From: Nocardioides palaemonis
Lineage (GTDB): Bacteria > Actinomycetota > Actinomycetes > Propionibacteriales > Nocardioidaceae
Reading direction: 5' to 3'
Length of the DNA stretch: 64,000 nucleotides
Assembly (NCBI RefSeq): GCF_018275325.1
Contig: NZ_JAGVQR010000001.1
Span: 1,674,001-1,738,000 of the forward strand
Part shown: positions 19,137 through 30,640 of the stretch, piece after piece
How the letters are laid out: the number at the start of each line of letters is the position of its first letter
How positions within the stretch are numbered: position 1 is the first letter of the stretch
The notes under the pieces: generated by a model
The model's input: the letters and a program-made list of their open reading frames with translations, nothing else
The model's database searches: none
Told to the model about the DNA's origin: nothing
Program-made: the position numbers and the translations under genes

Positions 19137-19267
19137 CGAGCTCGGAGGGTCCTCGACGAGCGAGGAGCTGCGCGCGAGCGAAGCGAGTGCGCCGGCGACG
19201 AAGTAGACCCCTGCGCGCACGCTGGCGGCGTTCTCTCGGATCAGTGGGGAAGATCGCTCCCGCTATG

Positions 19268-20215
19268 TCACGACGATCGTCCCCACTCTCCGTGGCTAGA
19301 GGGAGCGGGGGAGGACGTGAGGGACGCAGCGACCTCGCGCAGCACCTCGTGCACGAGCCGGCGGGCGGGGTTGTCGGTCGTCGAGCGCCGCCACACCGCC
19401 TGCACCTGACGGATCGGCTGCGGTCGCTCCACGGGCACGACCACGACCTGGTCGGGCAGGGGCCCGCGGCCCAGCCGGGGGACGAGGCCGATCGCGGTGC
19501 CGGTGGCGATGATGCCGAGGTGGGTGGCGTACTCCGCGTCGAGGTAGCGCACGTCCGGCCGCTCCGCACGCCCGGCGAACATGGCCATCAACCAGTCGTG
19601 GCAGATCGAGCCCGGTGGCGGCACCACCCACGGCTCGCCGACGAGGTCGTCCGGCTCGACCGAGGTGCGGTCGGCGAAGCGGTGGTCGCGGTGCACGACG
19701 AGGTCGGCGCGGTCGGTGAGCAGCAGGTCGGCGTCGAGCCCGGCCGGGAGGTCGAGGTGGACCGACTCCCAGTCGTGCACCACCCCGAGGTCGGCGACCC
19801 CGCGGGCGACCGCGTCGACCACGTCGCGCGGGTCGTCACCGCTGAGCGTGATCCGCAGGTCGGGTGCCCGCTCGGCCAGCACCCCGAGGGCGGGCGCGAC
19901 GAGACCCCGCTTGGCGGTGGCGAACGAGGCCAGGTGGAGGCTGCCGACCACCGGCACGCCGGTCTCGTGGCCGAGGTGGTCGAGCGCCTCCAGCTCGTCG
20001 AGCACCCGGCCACCCCGGTCGGCCAGCAGCCGCCCGCGCTCGGTGAGCACGACGCCGCGGCCGACCCGCTCCAGCACCGGCGAGCCGGGTGCCTCGAGGC
20101 GCTTGAGCTGCTGGGACACCGCCGAGGGGGTGAAGCCGAGGACCCCGGCCGCGGCGACCACGCTGCCGTGGTCGCGGACGGCGATGAGCGAGCGGAGGGC
20201 GACCAGGTCGATCAT
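19268..20215 (-). CDS. LysR-family transcriptional regulator
   Basis: The 315-residue protein has the N-terminal LysR winged helix (LRSLIAVRDHGSVVAAAGVLGFT, then PSAVSQQLKRLE) and a periplasmic-binding-like effector domain from about residue 90. It is divergent from a DMT-family exporter gene, a frequent LysR-target arrangement, so it probably controls that exporter in response to an effector that cannot be named. TAGCGT (minus strand, 20227-20222) ends 6 nt before the ATG. Only 73 bp separate the two start codons. Confidence 0.9.
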   Translation of the reverse strand: MIDLVALRSLIAVRDHGSVVAAAGVLGFTPSAVSQQLKRLEAPGSPVLERVGRGVVLTERGRLLADRGGRVLDELEALDHLGHETGVPVVGSLHLASFATAKRGLVAPALGVLAERAPDLRITLSGDDPRDVVDAVARGVADLGVVHDWESVHLDLPAGLDADLLLTDRADLVVHRDHRFADRTSVEPDDLVGEPWVVPPPGSICHDWLMAMFAGRAERPDVRYLDAEYATHLGIIATGTAIGLVPRLGRGPLPDQVVVVPVERPQPIRQVQAVWRRSTTDNPARRLVHEVLREVAASLTSSPAPSSHGEWGRSS

Positions 20216-20288
20216 GCAGTCACGCTACATGAATCTGCTCAGTGGACATCGCTGGTCGTGACGGATTCGATGGCGCAGGATGGCTTTC
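20216..20288. promoter_or_regulatory. LysR/EamA divergent promoter region
   Basis: Carries the LysR gene's -10 (TAGCGT, minus strand 20227-20222) and a CAGGAT (20276-20281) that ends 7 nt before ATG 20289 of the exporter. A regulator bound in the 48 bp between them could affect both; no clear LysR T-N11-A dyad was picked out by eye. Confidence 0.45.
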
Positions 20289-21209
20289 ATGTCCCCACGC
20301 CACGCCCTCCTCGCGGTCCTGGTCATGCTCGTGTGGGGTGGCAACTTCGTGGTGATCGACGCCGGTCTCGCCGACGTGCCGCCACTGGCGTTCCTGGCGC
20401 TCCGCTTCGCGCTGGTGGCGCTGCCGTGGGTCTTCGTCGTGCCGCCGCCGCGGGTCGGGTGGCGCCCGGTCGTCGCGGTCGGCGCGTTCATGAGTCTCGG
20501 GCAGTTCTCGTTCCTCTACGTCGCCCTCGAGCTCGGCATGCCGGCCGGCCTCGCCTCGCTCGTGCTCCAGGCACAGGTCATCATCACGATCGTGCTCGCC
20601 GCCGCGGTGCTCCGGGAGCGGCCGACGAGGGCGCAGGCCGTGGGGGCCACCGTGGGCACGGTCGGCCTCGTCGTGGTGATGGTGGCGCACGGTGCGTCGT
20701 CTCCGCTGCTGCCGGCGGTGGTCATGCTGGGGGCCTCGACCTGCTGGGCCATCGGCAACGTGGTCGCTCGTGCCGCCGGCGTCGCCTCGGGACTGTCGAT
20801 GGTGGTGTGGTCGGCGCTGGTCGTCCCGGTCCCGGCGTTCCTCCTGTCGGTGCTGGTCGACGGGTGGTCGCCGACCGTCGACGGCCTCACCCAGCTCAGC
20901 GGCACCGCGTGGCTCAGCACGGCTTACACCGCCTTCGGGGCCTCGCTCCTGGGCTACACGATCTGGAACAGCCTGCTCGCGCGCTACCCCGCGAGCGCCG
21001 TGGTGCCGTTCGTGCTCCTCGTGCCGGTGGTCGGCATCGTGGCCGCCTGGCTCGTCCAGGGTGAGGTGCCGAGCCCGCTGGAGCTGGCGGGCGGAGCGGT
21101 GATGATGGTCGGCGTCGCGCTCGCGACCGTACGCCTGGGGCGACGGCCCCGGGCAGGGGTCACCCGGGACCCAGCTCCCGCTTGCGCAGGCGCTTCTCCT
21201 CGCGCCTGA
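20289..21209 (+). CDS. EamA/DMT-family transporter (RhtA/YdcZ-like)
   Basis: The 306-residue membrane protein has ten predicted helices in two EamA repeats, with hallmark GGNFVVIDAGL and 'PPLAFLALRFALVALP' at the start and 'PASAVVPFVLLVPVVGIV' in the second repeat. Such drug/metabolite transporters export amino acids or metabolites. ATG 20289 is preferred over 20280 because a CAGGAT -10 overlaps the earlier Met. The hydrophilic tail runs 50 bp into the convergent DUF1707 gene. Confidence 0.9.
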   Translation: MSPRHALLAVLVMLVWGGNFVVIDAGLADVPPLAFLALRFALVALPWVFVVPPPRVGWRPVVAVGAFMSLGQFSFLYVALELGMPAGLASLVLQAQVIITIVLAAAVLRERPTRAQAVGATVGTVGLVVVMVAHGASSPLLPAVVMLGASTCWAIGNVVARAAGVASGLSMVVWSALVVPVPAFLLSVLVDGWSPTVDGLTQLSGTAWLSTAYTAFGASLLGYTIWNSLLARYPASAVVPFVLLVPVVGIVAAWLVQGEVPSPLELAGGAVMMVGVALATVRLGRRPRAGVTRDPAPACAGASPRA

Positions 21210-21705
21210 CGAGCTCCTGCTCGTGCTCCTCGATGATGTCGCGCTTCTGGAGCTGGGTGCGCAGGAGGTTCGCGAGGGCGGCGAGGCTCGGGAAGACCGC
21301 CCACGGGAAGCTGCCGGGCCCCGTGGTCACCGCCCAGATCGTCCAGCAGATCAGCGAGACCGTCAGGAAGCCGGTGGCGGCCTCGCGGCGGGACTTCTCC
21401 CACTTCCGCACGGCCTGCTGGTGGACGTCGGCCTGGGTGAGCGACCCGGGCGGGCGGTGCGCGAGGGCGGCGCCCGGGGCATCGGGCACGAGGTCGTCGA
21501 GGTGGGGCGCGAGGTCGCCGAGGACCTTCGCGGAGGTCACCGCGGTCGAGCGGGCGTCGTACTCCTCGTGGTCGAGCCGGCCGTCCGCGAACGCCTGGCC
21601 GAGGACCTCGAGCGCGACCTCCCGGTCGCGGTCGGAGGCGCGGAGCCGGGCGGCCTGGGGAGACCGGGGGTCCTGCTCGAAACGACCCCACGCACCGGAC
21701 GACAT
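21160..21705 (-). CDS. DUF1707 + 2TM-domain protein
   Basis: The 181-residue protein begins with a DUF1707 (SHOCT-like) segment, 'LRASDRDREVALEVLGQAF' to 'LDDLVPD' (about 22-70), then carries two hydrophobic helices (about 112-128 and 133-147) in a 2TM-type domain and a strongly charged C-terminal helix (EEHEQELVRREEKRLRKRE). DUF1707 proteins are common small actinobacterial membrane-associated proteins of unknown role. TATGCT (minus strand, 21717-21712) ends 6 nt before the ATG. Its C-terminal coding end overlaps the DMT transporter by 50 bp. Confidence 0.8.
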   Translation of the reverse strand: MSSGAWGRFEQDPRSPQAARLRASDRDREVALEVLGQAFADGRLDHEEYDARSTAVTSAKVLGDLAPHLDDLVPDAPGAALAHRPPGSLTQADVHQQAVRKWEKSRREAATGFLTVSLICWTIWAVTTGPGSFPWAVFPSLAALANLLRTQLQKRDIIEEHEQELVRREEKRLRKRELGPG

Positions 21706-21782
21706 GGGGCCAGCATAGGCAGCACCACCCGAGGGGAGGGGAGCAGCGTGCGGCGCCGGCCGGGCGTCGCTAGCGTCGGCCC

Positions 21783-22349
21783 ATGAGCACCTCCATCGAC
21801 CTCGGACGGCCGGTCTCCGGCGACGTCATCGACCTGATCCTCGACGACCACCGGCGCTTCGAGGCGCTGCTGCGCGACCTCCGCGACAGCACGTCCGACC
21901 GCGACGCCGTACGGAAGGCCCTCGCCGCGCTCCACGTCGCGCACGCCGAGGCCGAGGAGAAGCACGTCTACCCCAAGCTGCGGCGCAAGGACGCGATCAC
22001 CGACCACGAGGCCGAGCACGGTGAGGAGGAGCACGCCGAGGGCCACGAGGCGATGCTGGCGGTGCTGGAGCTGAAGGGGACGGACACGCAGGCCTTCGAC
22101 GACGCCGTCGAGGAGCTCGCGAAGGTGCTCAACCACCATCTCACCGAGGAGGAGCTGACGATCCTCAACCCGGCCCGCGAGGAGGTCGGCGAGCAGGTGC
22201 GCGCGACCCTCGGCGAGGCCTTCGCCACCGAGCGCAACGCCCAGCTCGACGCCGACTGCGGCTCCATCGACAACGTCCGCCGGATCGTGCAGGCTGCCGA
22301 GAAGGAAGGCCTGCTCGACGACGAGGAGGACGAGGACTCCGACGACTGA
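21783..22349 (+). CDS. Hemerythrin HHE-domain protein
   Basis: The 188-residue all-helical protein has the HHE metal-ligand pattern: 'DDHRRFEALLRDL' near 21-33, 'EEKHVYPKL' near 59-67, 'HEAEHGEEEHAEGHEAM' near 75-91, and 'NHHLTEEELTILNPA' near 117-131. These bind a di-iron site for oxygen, nitric oxide or redox sensing in the cytoplasm. The highly acidic tail (DDEEDEDSDD) is unusual in charge but common in this family. TAGCGT (21771-21776) ends 6 nt before the ATG. The physiological ligand is not known. Confidence 0.9.
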   Translation: MSTSIDLGRPVSGDVIDLILDDHRRFEALLRDLRDSTSDRDAVRKALAALHVAHAEAEEKHVYPKLRRKDAITDHEAEHGEEEHAEGHEAMLAVLELKGTDTQAFDDAVEELAKVLNHHLTEEELTILNPAREEVGEQVRATLGEAFATERNAQLDADCGSIDNVRRIVQAAEKEGLLDDEEDEDSDD

Positions 22350-22379
22350 GCGGCACCGACCGCCAGGAGGGGGTGCGCG

Positions 22380-22769
22380 GTGGACGTCACCGCGATGCAC
22401 GAGGTCTGTGCCGGCTTCCCGGGCGCCTGGCCGGACAACCCGTGGGACCACGAGCACCCGGTCTTCAAGGTCGGCCCGGGGGAGCGGGGCAAGATCTTCG
22501 CGTTCCTGGCGGCGGACACCGTCGGTGTGAAGGCAGGCATGACCCGCGAGGTCGCGGACGAGTGGCTCGAGCGCTACCCGGACGACGCGAGCGTGATGGC
22601 CTACATCGGCCGCTCGGGCTGGAACGACCTGGCGCTGGCCGGGGCGATCCCCGACGACGAGCTCGTGGAGGCGGTCGAGGAGTCCTACCGGATGGTGGTG
22701 TCGCGGCTGCCGCGACGGGACCGGCCCGAGGGCTGGGAGGACGTCACGGCCGGCGGCGCATCATCGTGA
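22380..22769 (+). CDS. MmcQ/YjbR-family protein
   Basis: The 129-residue protein matches the MmcQ/YjbR (CyaY-like fold, DNA-binding-like) family: 'FPGAWPDNPWDHEHPVFKVG', then a 'YIGRSGWNDLALAGAIPDDEL' segment with the conserved W-N-D. The family's function is unresolved. GTG at 22380 has an AGGAGG ribosome-binding site 5-8 nt upstream. The stop overlaps the convergent channel gene by 26 bp. Confidence 0.85.
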   Translation: MDVTAMHEVCAGFPGAWPDNPWDHEHPVFKVGPGERGKIFAFLAADTVGVKAGMTREVADEWLERYPDDASVMAYIGRSGWNDLALAGAIPDDELVEAVEESYRMVVSRLPRRDRPEGWEDVTAGGASS

Positions 22770-23403
22770 GGCCGACCATGCGCGCCACGACCATCGCGAC
22801 GTAGAACACCCCGACCATCATCTCGACCATCACGACGGAGCGGGCCTGCTCGCCGATGGCGACGATGTCGGAGAGCCCGACGCTCGTGAGCGTCGAGAAC
22901 GACAGGTAGAGCAGCTCGAACCACGAGTGGTCGAAACCACCGGCGTTGGAGAACGACCGCGGCCACACCACCTGCACCACCGAGAAGACGTACGCGAAGC
23001 CCCACGCCACCACGGTGAAGGCCGCGCCGGTCGCGTAGTACTCGTCGGTGGTGATCACGTCGTCGTGGAACAGGTAGCGCAGCATCGCGTAGGAGACGTA
23101 GAAGTAGAAGGGCGCGTGCAGCAGCCCCGACGTCAGCAGGATCCAGTCGGTGTCGCGGAAGACCGCGTCGAGCAGCGTGAAGACGATCGTCGGTGCCCCG
23201 AGGAAGAACACCACCCGGCTCACGTTGGGCGTGCGCCGCACCGCGAGCACCGCGGACCCGACCGCCAGCATCCCGATCACGCCGAGGAACGCGCGCCCGA
23301 CGGTCGACCCGCCGAGGAACGGCCACGCCAGCACCTGCAGGAGCTGGGCCGCGAGCAGCATCGCGGACGGGTGCTCGGTCAGGTGCGGGAGGGGCCGGGT
23401 CAC
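22744..23403 (-). CDS. Ion-channel (two-helix pore) membrane protein
   Basis: The 219-residue protein has about five to six hydrophobic segments and a C-terminal pore module: helix, pore loop 'STLTSVGLSDI', then a final helix. This resembles the Ion_trans_2 potassium-channel pore, where the usual selectivity filter is TxGYGD; here it reads TSVGLSD, so K+ selectivity is not assured. GTG 23403 is used since TAGACT (minus strand, 23417-23412) lies 8 nt upstream. There is no RCK regulatory domain. Confidence 0.75.
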   Translation of the reverse strand: MTRPLPHLTEHPSAMLLAAQLLQVLAWPFLGGSTVGRAFLGVIGMLAVGSAVLAVRRTPNVSRVVFFLGAPTIVFTLLDAVFRDTDWILLTSGLLHAPFYFYVSYAMLRYLFHDDVITTDEYYATGAAFTVVAWGFAYVFSVVQVVWPRSFSNAGGFDHSWFELLYLSFSTLTSVGLSDIVAIGEQARSVVMVEMMVGVFYVAMVVARMVGLTMMRRRP

Positions 23404-23467
23404 GACACGGGAGTCTAGGCAGGCGCGAGGGCAGCGCCCGGCCACCTCGCTGGGCTAGGTTCGCGTC

Positions 23468-23959
23468 GTGGGAGCACGGGGATGGAGGGCCCTGGCCGCC
23501 GCGCTGGCGGTCGTGCTGGTCGCGCTCGGCGTCGGGATCGTCGTCGTGCTCCGCGGGTCCGCCGGCGTCGACGACCAGCTCACCGCGGAGCAGCACGAGG
23601 TCGCCGCGGCCGCGCGGACCGAGGCGCTGGCCTTCCTCCGGGTCGACCACCGCGACATGGAGCCGCTGGTCGCCGCGGTCCTCGACGGCGCCACCGGTGA
23701 CTTCGCCGAGCAGTACGACGCGCAGCGCGAGCGGCTGGTGAGCGAGGCCGTCCGGACCCGCGCCAGCTCGACCGGCGAGGTCGTGTCGCTCGGGGTCGCG
23801 GACCTCACCGACGACGCGGCCACCGTGGTGCTCGCGGCCAACAGCACGGTCTCCAACTCCTCGACGGACGAGCCGCAGACCCGCTACTACCGCCTGCGCC
23901 TGCGCCTCGAGCGCGTGGGCGGCCGCTGGCTCACGAGCAGCCTGGAGTTCGTCCGGTGA
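23468..23959 (+). CDS. Mce-associated-like membrane-anchored protein
   Basis: The 163-residue protein has a single N-terminal transmembrane helix (about 8-28) and an extracytoplasmic alpha+beta domain (NTF2-like pattern: 'EALAFLRVDHRDMEPLVAAVLDGATGDF' then strands ending 'VGGRWLTSSLEFV'). This is the layout of Mce-associated (Mas) proteins. TAGGTT (23456-23461) ends 6 nt before the GTG. Its last codons overlap the start of the next gene, which has the same layout. No mce or yrbE gene is in the window, so the role is unclear. Confidence 0.65.
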   Translation: MGARGWRALAAALAVVLVALGVGIVVVLRGSAGVDDQLTAEQHEVAAAARTEALAFLRVDHRDMEPLVAAVLDGATGDFAEQYDAQRERLVSEAVRTRASSTGEVVSLGVADLTDDAATVVLAANSTVSNSSTDEPQTRYYRLRLRLERVGGRWLTSSLEFVR

Positions 23960-24471
23960 GGCGGGTCGTGGGCGCCCTCGCCGCCCTCGTCCTCCTCGCC
24001 GCGGCGGTGCTCGGCTGGTTGGTGGCCCGCGAGCCGGCCGACGGGTCCGCCGAGGACCTCTCCGCCGCCGACTCCGGCGCGGCGTTCGTCGCCTCGGCCG
24101 AGGTGGGCGACGAGGTGGTCGCGGCGGCCGAGGAGGCTGCGGCCCGCGTGTACACCTACTCCTGGCGCACCCTCTCCGACGACCGGGCCGCGGCGCGCCA
24201 GCTGCTCGTCGCGCCGGTCGTGGACCGCTACGACCGGACCATGGCCGGGCTGGCCCCGGGCGCGCGCCGCGACCACCGCGTCGTGACCGCGACGGTGGCC
24301 GGGAGCGGGGTGGTCCACGCCGCCACGACGTACGCCCGGGTGCTGGTGTTCGTCAACCAGCGCACGACCGCGGACGACCTCGACGAGCCGCGCACCGACC
24401 TCGACCGGGTGCTCGTGACCCTGACCCGGGTCGACGGGCTCTGGCGGGTGAGCGAGCTCGACGCGCTGTGA
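23956..24471 (+). CDS. Second Mce-associated-like membrane-anchored protein
   Basis: The 171-residue protein has an N-terminal helix (about 5-22) and a soluble domain with 'AAARVYTYSWRTLSDDRAAARQLL' and a terminal 'VDGLWRVSELDAL' strand. Its GTG overlaps the preceding stop by 4 bp, so the two are translationally coupled and likely form a complex. Sequence similarity between them is visible mainly in the architecture. Function beyond membrane anchoring is not shown. Confidence 0.65.
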   Translation: MRRVVGALAALVLLAAAVLGWLVAREPADGSAEDLSAADSGAAFVASAEVGDEVVAAAEEAAARVYTYSWRTLSDDRAAARQLLVAPVVDRYDRTMAGLAPGARRDHRVVTATVAGSGVVHAATTYARVLVFVNQRTTADDLDEPRTDLDRVLVTLTRVDGLWRVSELDAL

Positions 24472-24537
24472 CCACGCCCCGGTCCCGACCGTGGCGCGGC
24501 CCTTGTGGTGGCGCCCGGGGATCGGCAGGATCGCGGC

Positions 24538-25509
24538 GTGGACGACGTGACGACCGACCTGCTGGTGATCGGCGCCGGGCCCACGGGCCTCTACGCGACC
24601 TACTACGCGGGCTTCCGCGGCCTCGACGTCACGGTGGTCGACTCGCTGCCCGAGCTGGGCGGCCAGATCACGGCGATGTACCCGGAGAAGGCGATCCTCG
24701 ACGTGGCGGGCTTCCCGAGCGTCAAGGGCCGCGACCTGGTCGAGGGCCTGGTCACCCAGGCGGCCAGCGCCGACCCGACGTACCTGCTGGACCGCACCGC
24801 GTCGACGCTGGAGCACCGCGAGGACGACGTCGTGGTCACCCTCGACGACGGGACCCGCATCACGGCTGGTGCGGTGCTCATCACGTCCGGCATCGGCAAG
24901 TTCAGCCCCCGTCCGCTGCCCGCCGGCGATGGCTGGGTGGGGCGCGGCATGGAGTTCTTCGTGCCCAGCTTCGCGCCCTACGCCGGCAAGGACGTGGTCG
25001 TCGTCGGCGGGGGCGACAGCGCCTTCGACTGGGCCCAGCACCTCGAGCCGGTCGCGGCGTCGGTGACGCTGGTGCACCGCCGGGAGGCGTTCCGCGCCCA
25101 CGAGCGCACGGTCGCCGCCGTGCAGGCCTCGAGCGTCGAGCTCGTCACCAACGCGCAGGTCACCGCGCTGCGCGGCGACCCGCTGCTCGAGGAGGTCGAG
25201 GTCACCGTCGACGGCCAGGAGCCGCGGGCGCTGAAGGCGCAGGCGCTCGTCGCCGCGCTCGGCTTCGTGGCCGACCTCGGCGCGATCCAGACGTGGGGGC
25301 TCGAGACCTCCAAGCGCCACGTCGTGGTCGACCCGTCGATGCGCACGAACCTCCCACGGGTCTTCGCCGCCGGCGACATCACCGACTACCCCGGCAAGGT
25401 CCGGCTGATCGCCGTCGGCTTCGGCGAGGCCGCGACTGCCGTCAACAACGCGGCGGTCGCGATCGACCCGACGGCCCACGTCTTCCCCGGCCACTCCAGC
25501 GAGGGGTGA
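24538..25509 (+). CDS. Thioredoxin-reductase-like ferredoxin/flavodoxin-NADP+ reductase
   Basis: The 323-residue flavoprotein has an N-terminal FAD dinucleotide fold (GAGPTG at 12-17), PELGGQ, 'AMYPEKAILDVAGFP', an NADPH fold (GGGDSAFDWA near 160) and the C-terminal FAD motif FAAGDITDYPGK. The redox CxxC of thioredoxin reductase is absent, which places it with the TrxR-like FNR group (YumC type) that moves electrons between NADPH and ferredoxin. CAGGAT at 24526-24531 ends 6 nt before GTG 24538. No ferredoxin gene is adjacent. Confidence 0.9.
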   Translation: MDDVTTDLLVIGAGPTGLYATYYAGFRGLDVTVVDSLPELGGQITAMYPEKAILDVAGFPSVKGRDLVEGLVTQAASADPTYLLDRTASTLEHREDDVVVTLDDGTRITAGAVLITSGIGKFSPRPLPAGDGWVGRGMEFFVPSFAPYAGKDVVVVGGGDSAFDWAQHLEPVAASVTLVHRREAFRAHERTVAAVQASSVELVTNAQVTALRGDPLLEEVEVTVDGQEPRALKAQALVAALGFVADLGAIQTWGLETSKRHVVVDPSMRTNLPRVFAAGDITDYPGKVRLIAVGFGEAATAVNNAAVAIDPTAHVFPGHSSEG

Positions 25510-25518
25510 GCCCGCGAG

Positions 25519-25538
25519 TGCCTACCCACGGGTAGGCA
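25519..25538. promoter_or_regulatory. Perfect palindrome at the promoter of the glycosyltransferase operon
   Basis: TGCCTACCC-AC-GGGTAGGCA is a perfect 9-bp inverted repeat 40 nt upstream of the glycosyltransferase GTG. A CATAAT -10-like hexamer (25537-25542) overlaps its right edge. It could be an operator covering the promoter or, since it begins 10 nt after the reductase stop codon, a terminator stem; the lack of a T-run favours an operator. Confidence 0.5.
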
Positions 25539-25577
25539 TAATGGCGGTTCCACGAGCGCCATCGAGAGGCAGACCAC

Positions 25578-26846
25578 GTGCGCATCGCCATGCTGTCCTA
25601 CCGGACGAAGCCGCACTGCGGGGGACAGGGCATCTACGTCCGCCACCTCAGCCGCGAGCTGGTCCGCCTCGGCCACGAGGTCGAGGTGTTCTCCGGCCAG
25701 CCCTACCCCGAGCTCGACGAGGGCGTGCGGCTGACCAAGGTGCCGAGCCTGGACCTCTACCGCGAGCCCGACCCGTTCCGCGTGCCCCACCTGCGCGAGT
25801 TCCGCGACCGGATCGACGTCGAGGAGTTCCTCACCATGTGCACGGCCGGGTTCCCCGAGCCGAAGACGTTCAGCTCGCGCATCTCGCGGCTGATGAAGGA
25901 CCGCGCCGGCGACTTCGACGTCGCCCACGACAACCAGGTGCTCGGCACCGGCATCCTCGACCTCGAGGACTACGGCCTCCCGGTCGTCGCGACCATCCAC
26001 CACCCCATCACGATGGACCGCCGGATCGACCTGCAGACCGCGCCGACGTGGCGCAAGAAGCTGACCCTGCGCCGCTGGTACGGCTTCCTGCGGATGCAGT
26101 CGCGCACGGCCAAGCGCTACCGCCGCGTCCTCACGCCGTCGGAGTCCTCGCGGCGCGACGTCGCGCGCGACTTCGGCGTCGACCCCGCCCGGATCCGCAC
26201 CGTCCTCCTCGGCGTCGACGACGTGTTCGCCCCGCCGACCGCGCCGCGCGTGCCCGGGCGCATCCTGGCGATGGCCAGCGCCGACGCCCCGATGAAGGGC
26301 ATCGCCACGCTGCTCGAGGCCTTCGCCAAGCTCAGCGTCGAGCGCGACGTCTCGCTGGTGCTGGTCACGAAGCCCGAGCCGGGCGGCCGCACCGAGCAGC
26401 TCGTCGACCAGCTCGGGATCACCGACCGGGTCAGCTTCGTCAACGGCGTCAGCGACGAGGAGCTGGTCGCGGTGATGGGCTCCGCCGAGGTCGCCTGCGT
26501 GCCCTCGCTCTACGAGGGCTTCTCGCTGCCCACCGCCGAGCTGATGGCGTGCGCCACCCCGCTCGTCGTCTCGCGCGCAGGCGCCATCCCCGAGGTCGTC
26601 GGCCCCGACGGCGAGTGCGCCGACCTGGTGACGCCCGGTGACGTCGGCGAGCTCGAGCAGGCCATCGCCGCGCTGCTCGACGACCCGGAGCGGCGTACGG
26701 CGATGGGCGAGGCCGGCCGGGCCCGCGTGCAGGAGCTGTTCAGCTGGCGAGCCGTGGCCGAGGCCACCGCCGCCGCATACGAGGAGACGATCGCCGACTT
26801 CCAGCGGGAGCGGCGCGAGGAGGGGACCACCCGTGCTGACCGTTGA
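25578..26846 (+). CDS. GT4-family glycosyltransferase
   Basis: The 422-residue protein is a GT-B retaining glycosyltransferase: N-terminal 'GGQGIYVRHLSRELVRLGHEV', 'LTPSESSRRDV' in the linker and the C-terminal 'SLYEGFSLPTAELMACATPLV' with the E-x7-E nucleotide-sugar motif. It likely adds a sugar to an acceptor made or modified by the next two genes. GTG 25578 has a GAGAGG ribosome-binding site. Its end overlaps the methyltransferase start by 14 bp. Donor and acceptor cannot be read from the sequence. Confidence 0.85.
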   Translation: MRIAMLSYRTKPHCGGQGIYVRHLSRELVRLGHEVEVFSGQPYPELDEGVRLTKVPSLDLYREPDPFRVPHLREFRDRIDVEEFLTMCTAGFPEPKTFSSRISRLMKDRAGDFDVAHDNQVLGTGILDLEDYGLPVVATIHHPITMDRRIDLQTAPTWRKKLTLRRWYGFLRMQSRTAKRYRRVLTPSESSRRDVARDFGVDPARIRTVLLGVDDVFAPPTAPRVPGRILAMASADAPMKGIATLLEAFAKLSVERDVSLVLVTKPEPGGRTEQLVDQLGITDRVSFVNGVSDEELVAVMGSAEVACVPSLYEGFSLPTAELMACATPLVVSRAGAIPEVVGPDGECADLVTPGDVGELEQAIAALLDDPERRTAMGEAGRARVQELFSWRAVAEATAAAYEETIADFQRERREEGTTRADR

Positions 26847-27578
26847 CTTCGACCGGCTCGGGCTGCGCCCGGGCGAGCGGGTGCTCGACATGGGCTGCGG
26901 CGCCGGCCGCCACGCGTTCGAGATGTACAAGCGCGGCGCCGACGTGATCGCGTTCGACCAGGACGCCGACGAGCTGGCCACGGTGCGTGAGTGGTTCACC
27001 GCGATGCGCGAGGCCGGCGAGGTGCCCGAGGGCGCCGAGGCCGACGTCAAGGAGGGCGACGCGCTCGCGCTGCCCTTCGCCGACGGCGAGTTCGACCGGA
27101 TCGTCGCCGCCGAGGTGCTCGAGCACATCCACGCCGACGTCGAGGCGATCAAGGAGCTGGTGCGGGTGCTGCGCCCCGGCGGCACCCTGGCGATCTCGGT
27201 CCCGCGGTGGCTGCCCGAGGTGATCAACTGGAAGCTCTCCGACGACTACCACAACGCCGAGGGCGGGCACGTCCGGATCTACACCTCCGAGGAGCTCGTC
27301 GACAAGGTCACCAAGGCGGGCCGGTCCAACGACGGCACGCCCGGTGACGCGATGGTCTTCACGGGCAAGGGCTACGCCCACGGGTTGCACGCGCCGTACT
27401 GGTGGATCAAGTGCGCGGTCGGCGTGACCAACGACGAGCACCCGCTCGCCAAGGCCTACCACCGCCTCCTGGTGTGGGAGATCATGAAGAACCCGCGGAC
27501 GCTGCGCGCGGCCGGCAAGGTGCTCGACCCGGTGATCGGGAAGAGCATGGTGCTGTACTTCCGCAAGCCCGAGACGGC

Positions 27579-27582
<4 letters not shown>
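26833..27582 (+). CDS. Class I SAM-dependent methyltransferase
   Basis: The 249-residue protein has motif I LDMGCGAGRH (about 18-27), motif II 'DVIAFDQD', a post-II 'GDALALPFADGEFDRIVAAEVLEH' segment typical of Methyltransf_11, and a long C-terminal extension ending in 'MVLYFRKPETA'. GTG 26833 lies inside the end of the glycosyltransferase gene, and its own stop overlaps the ATG of the next gene (ATGA), so all three are co-translated. The substrate is unknown. Confidence 0.85.
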
Positions 27583-30603
<3,021 letters not shown>

Positions 30604-30612
30604 GTGACCAAC

Positions 30613-30626
30613 CTACCGGCCGGTAG
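30613..30626. promoter_or_regulatory. 14-bp perfect palindrome between divergent -10 boxes
   Basis: CTACCGGCCGGTAG lies between the esterase -10 (minus strand 30615-30610, which it overlaps by 3 bp) and the -10 of the kinase-like gene (30627-30632, which it abuts). The only 37 bp between the two start codons hold both promoters, so one bound dimer, for instance a TetR-type repressor, could silence both genes. The regulator's identity is unknown. Confidence 0.55.
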
Positions 30627-30640
30627 TAGCGTCGCGGGCG

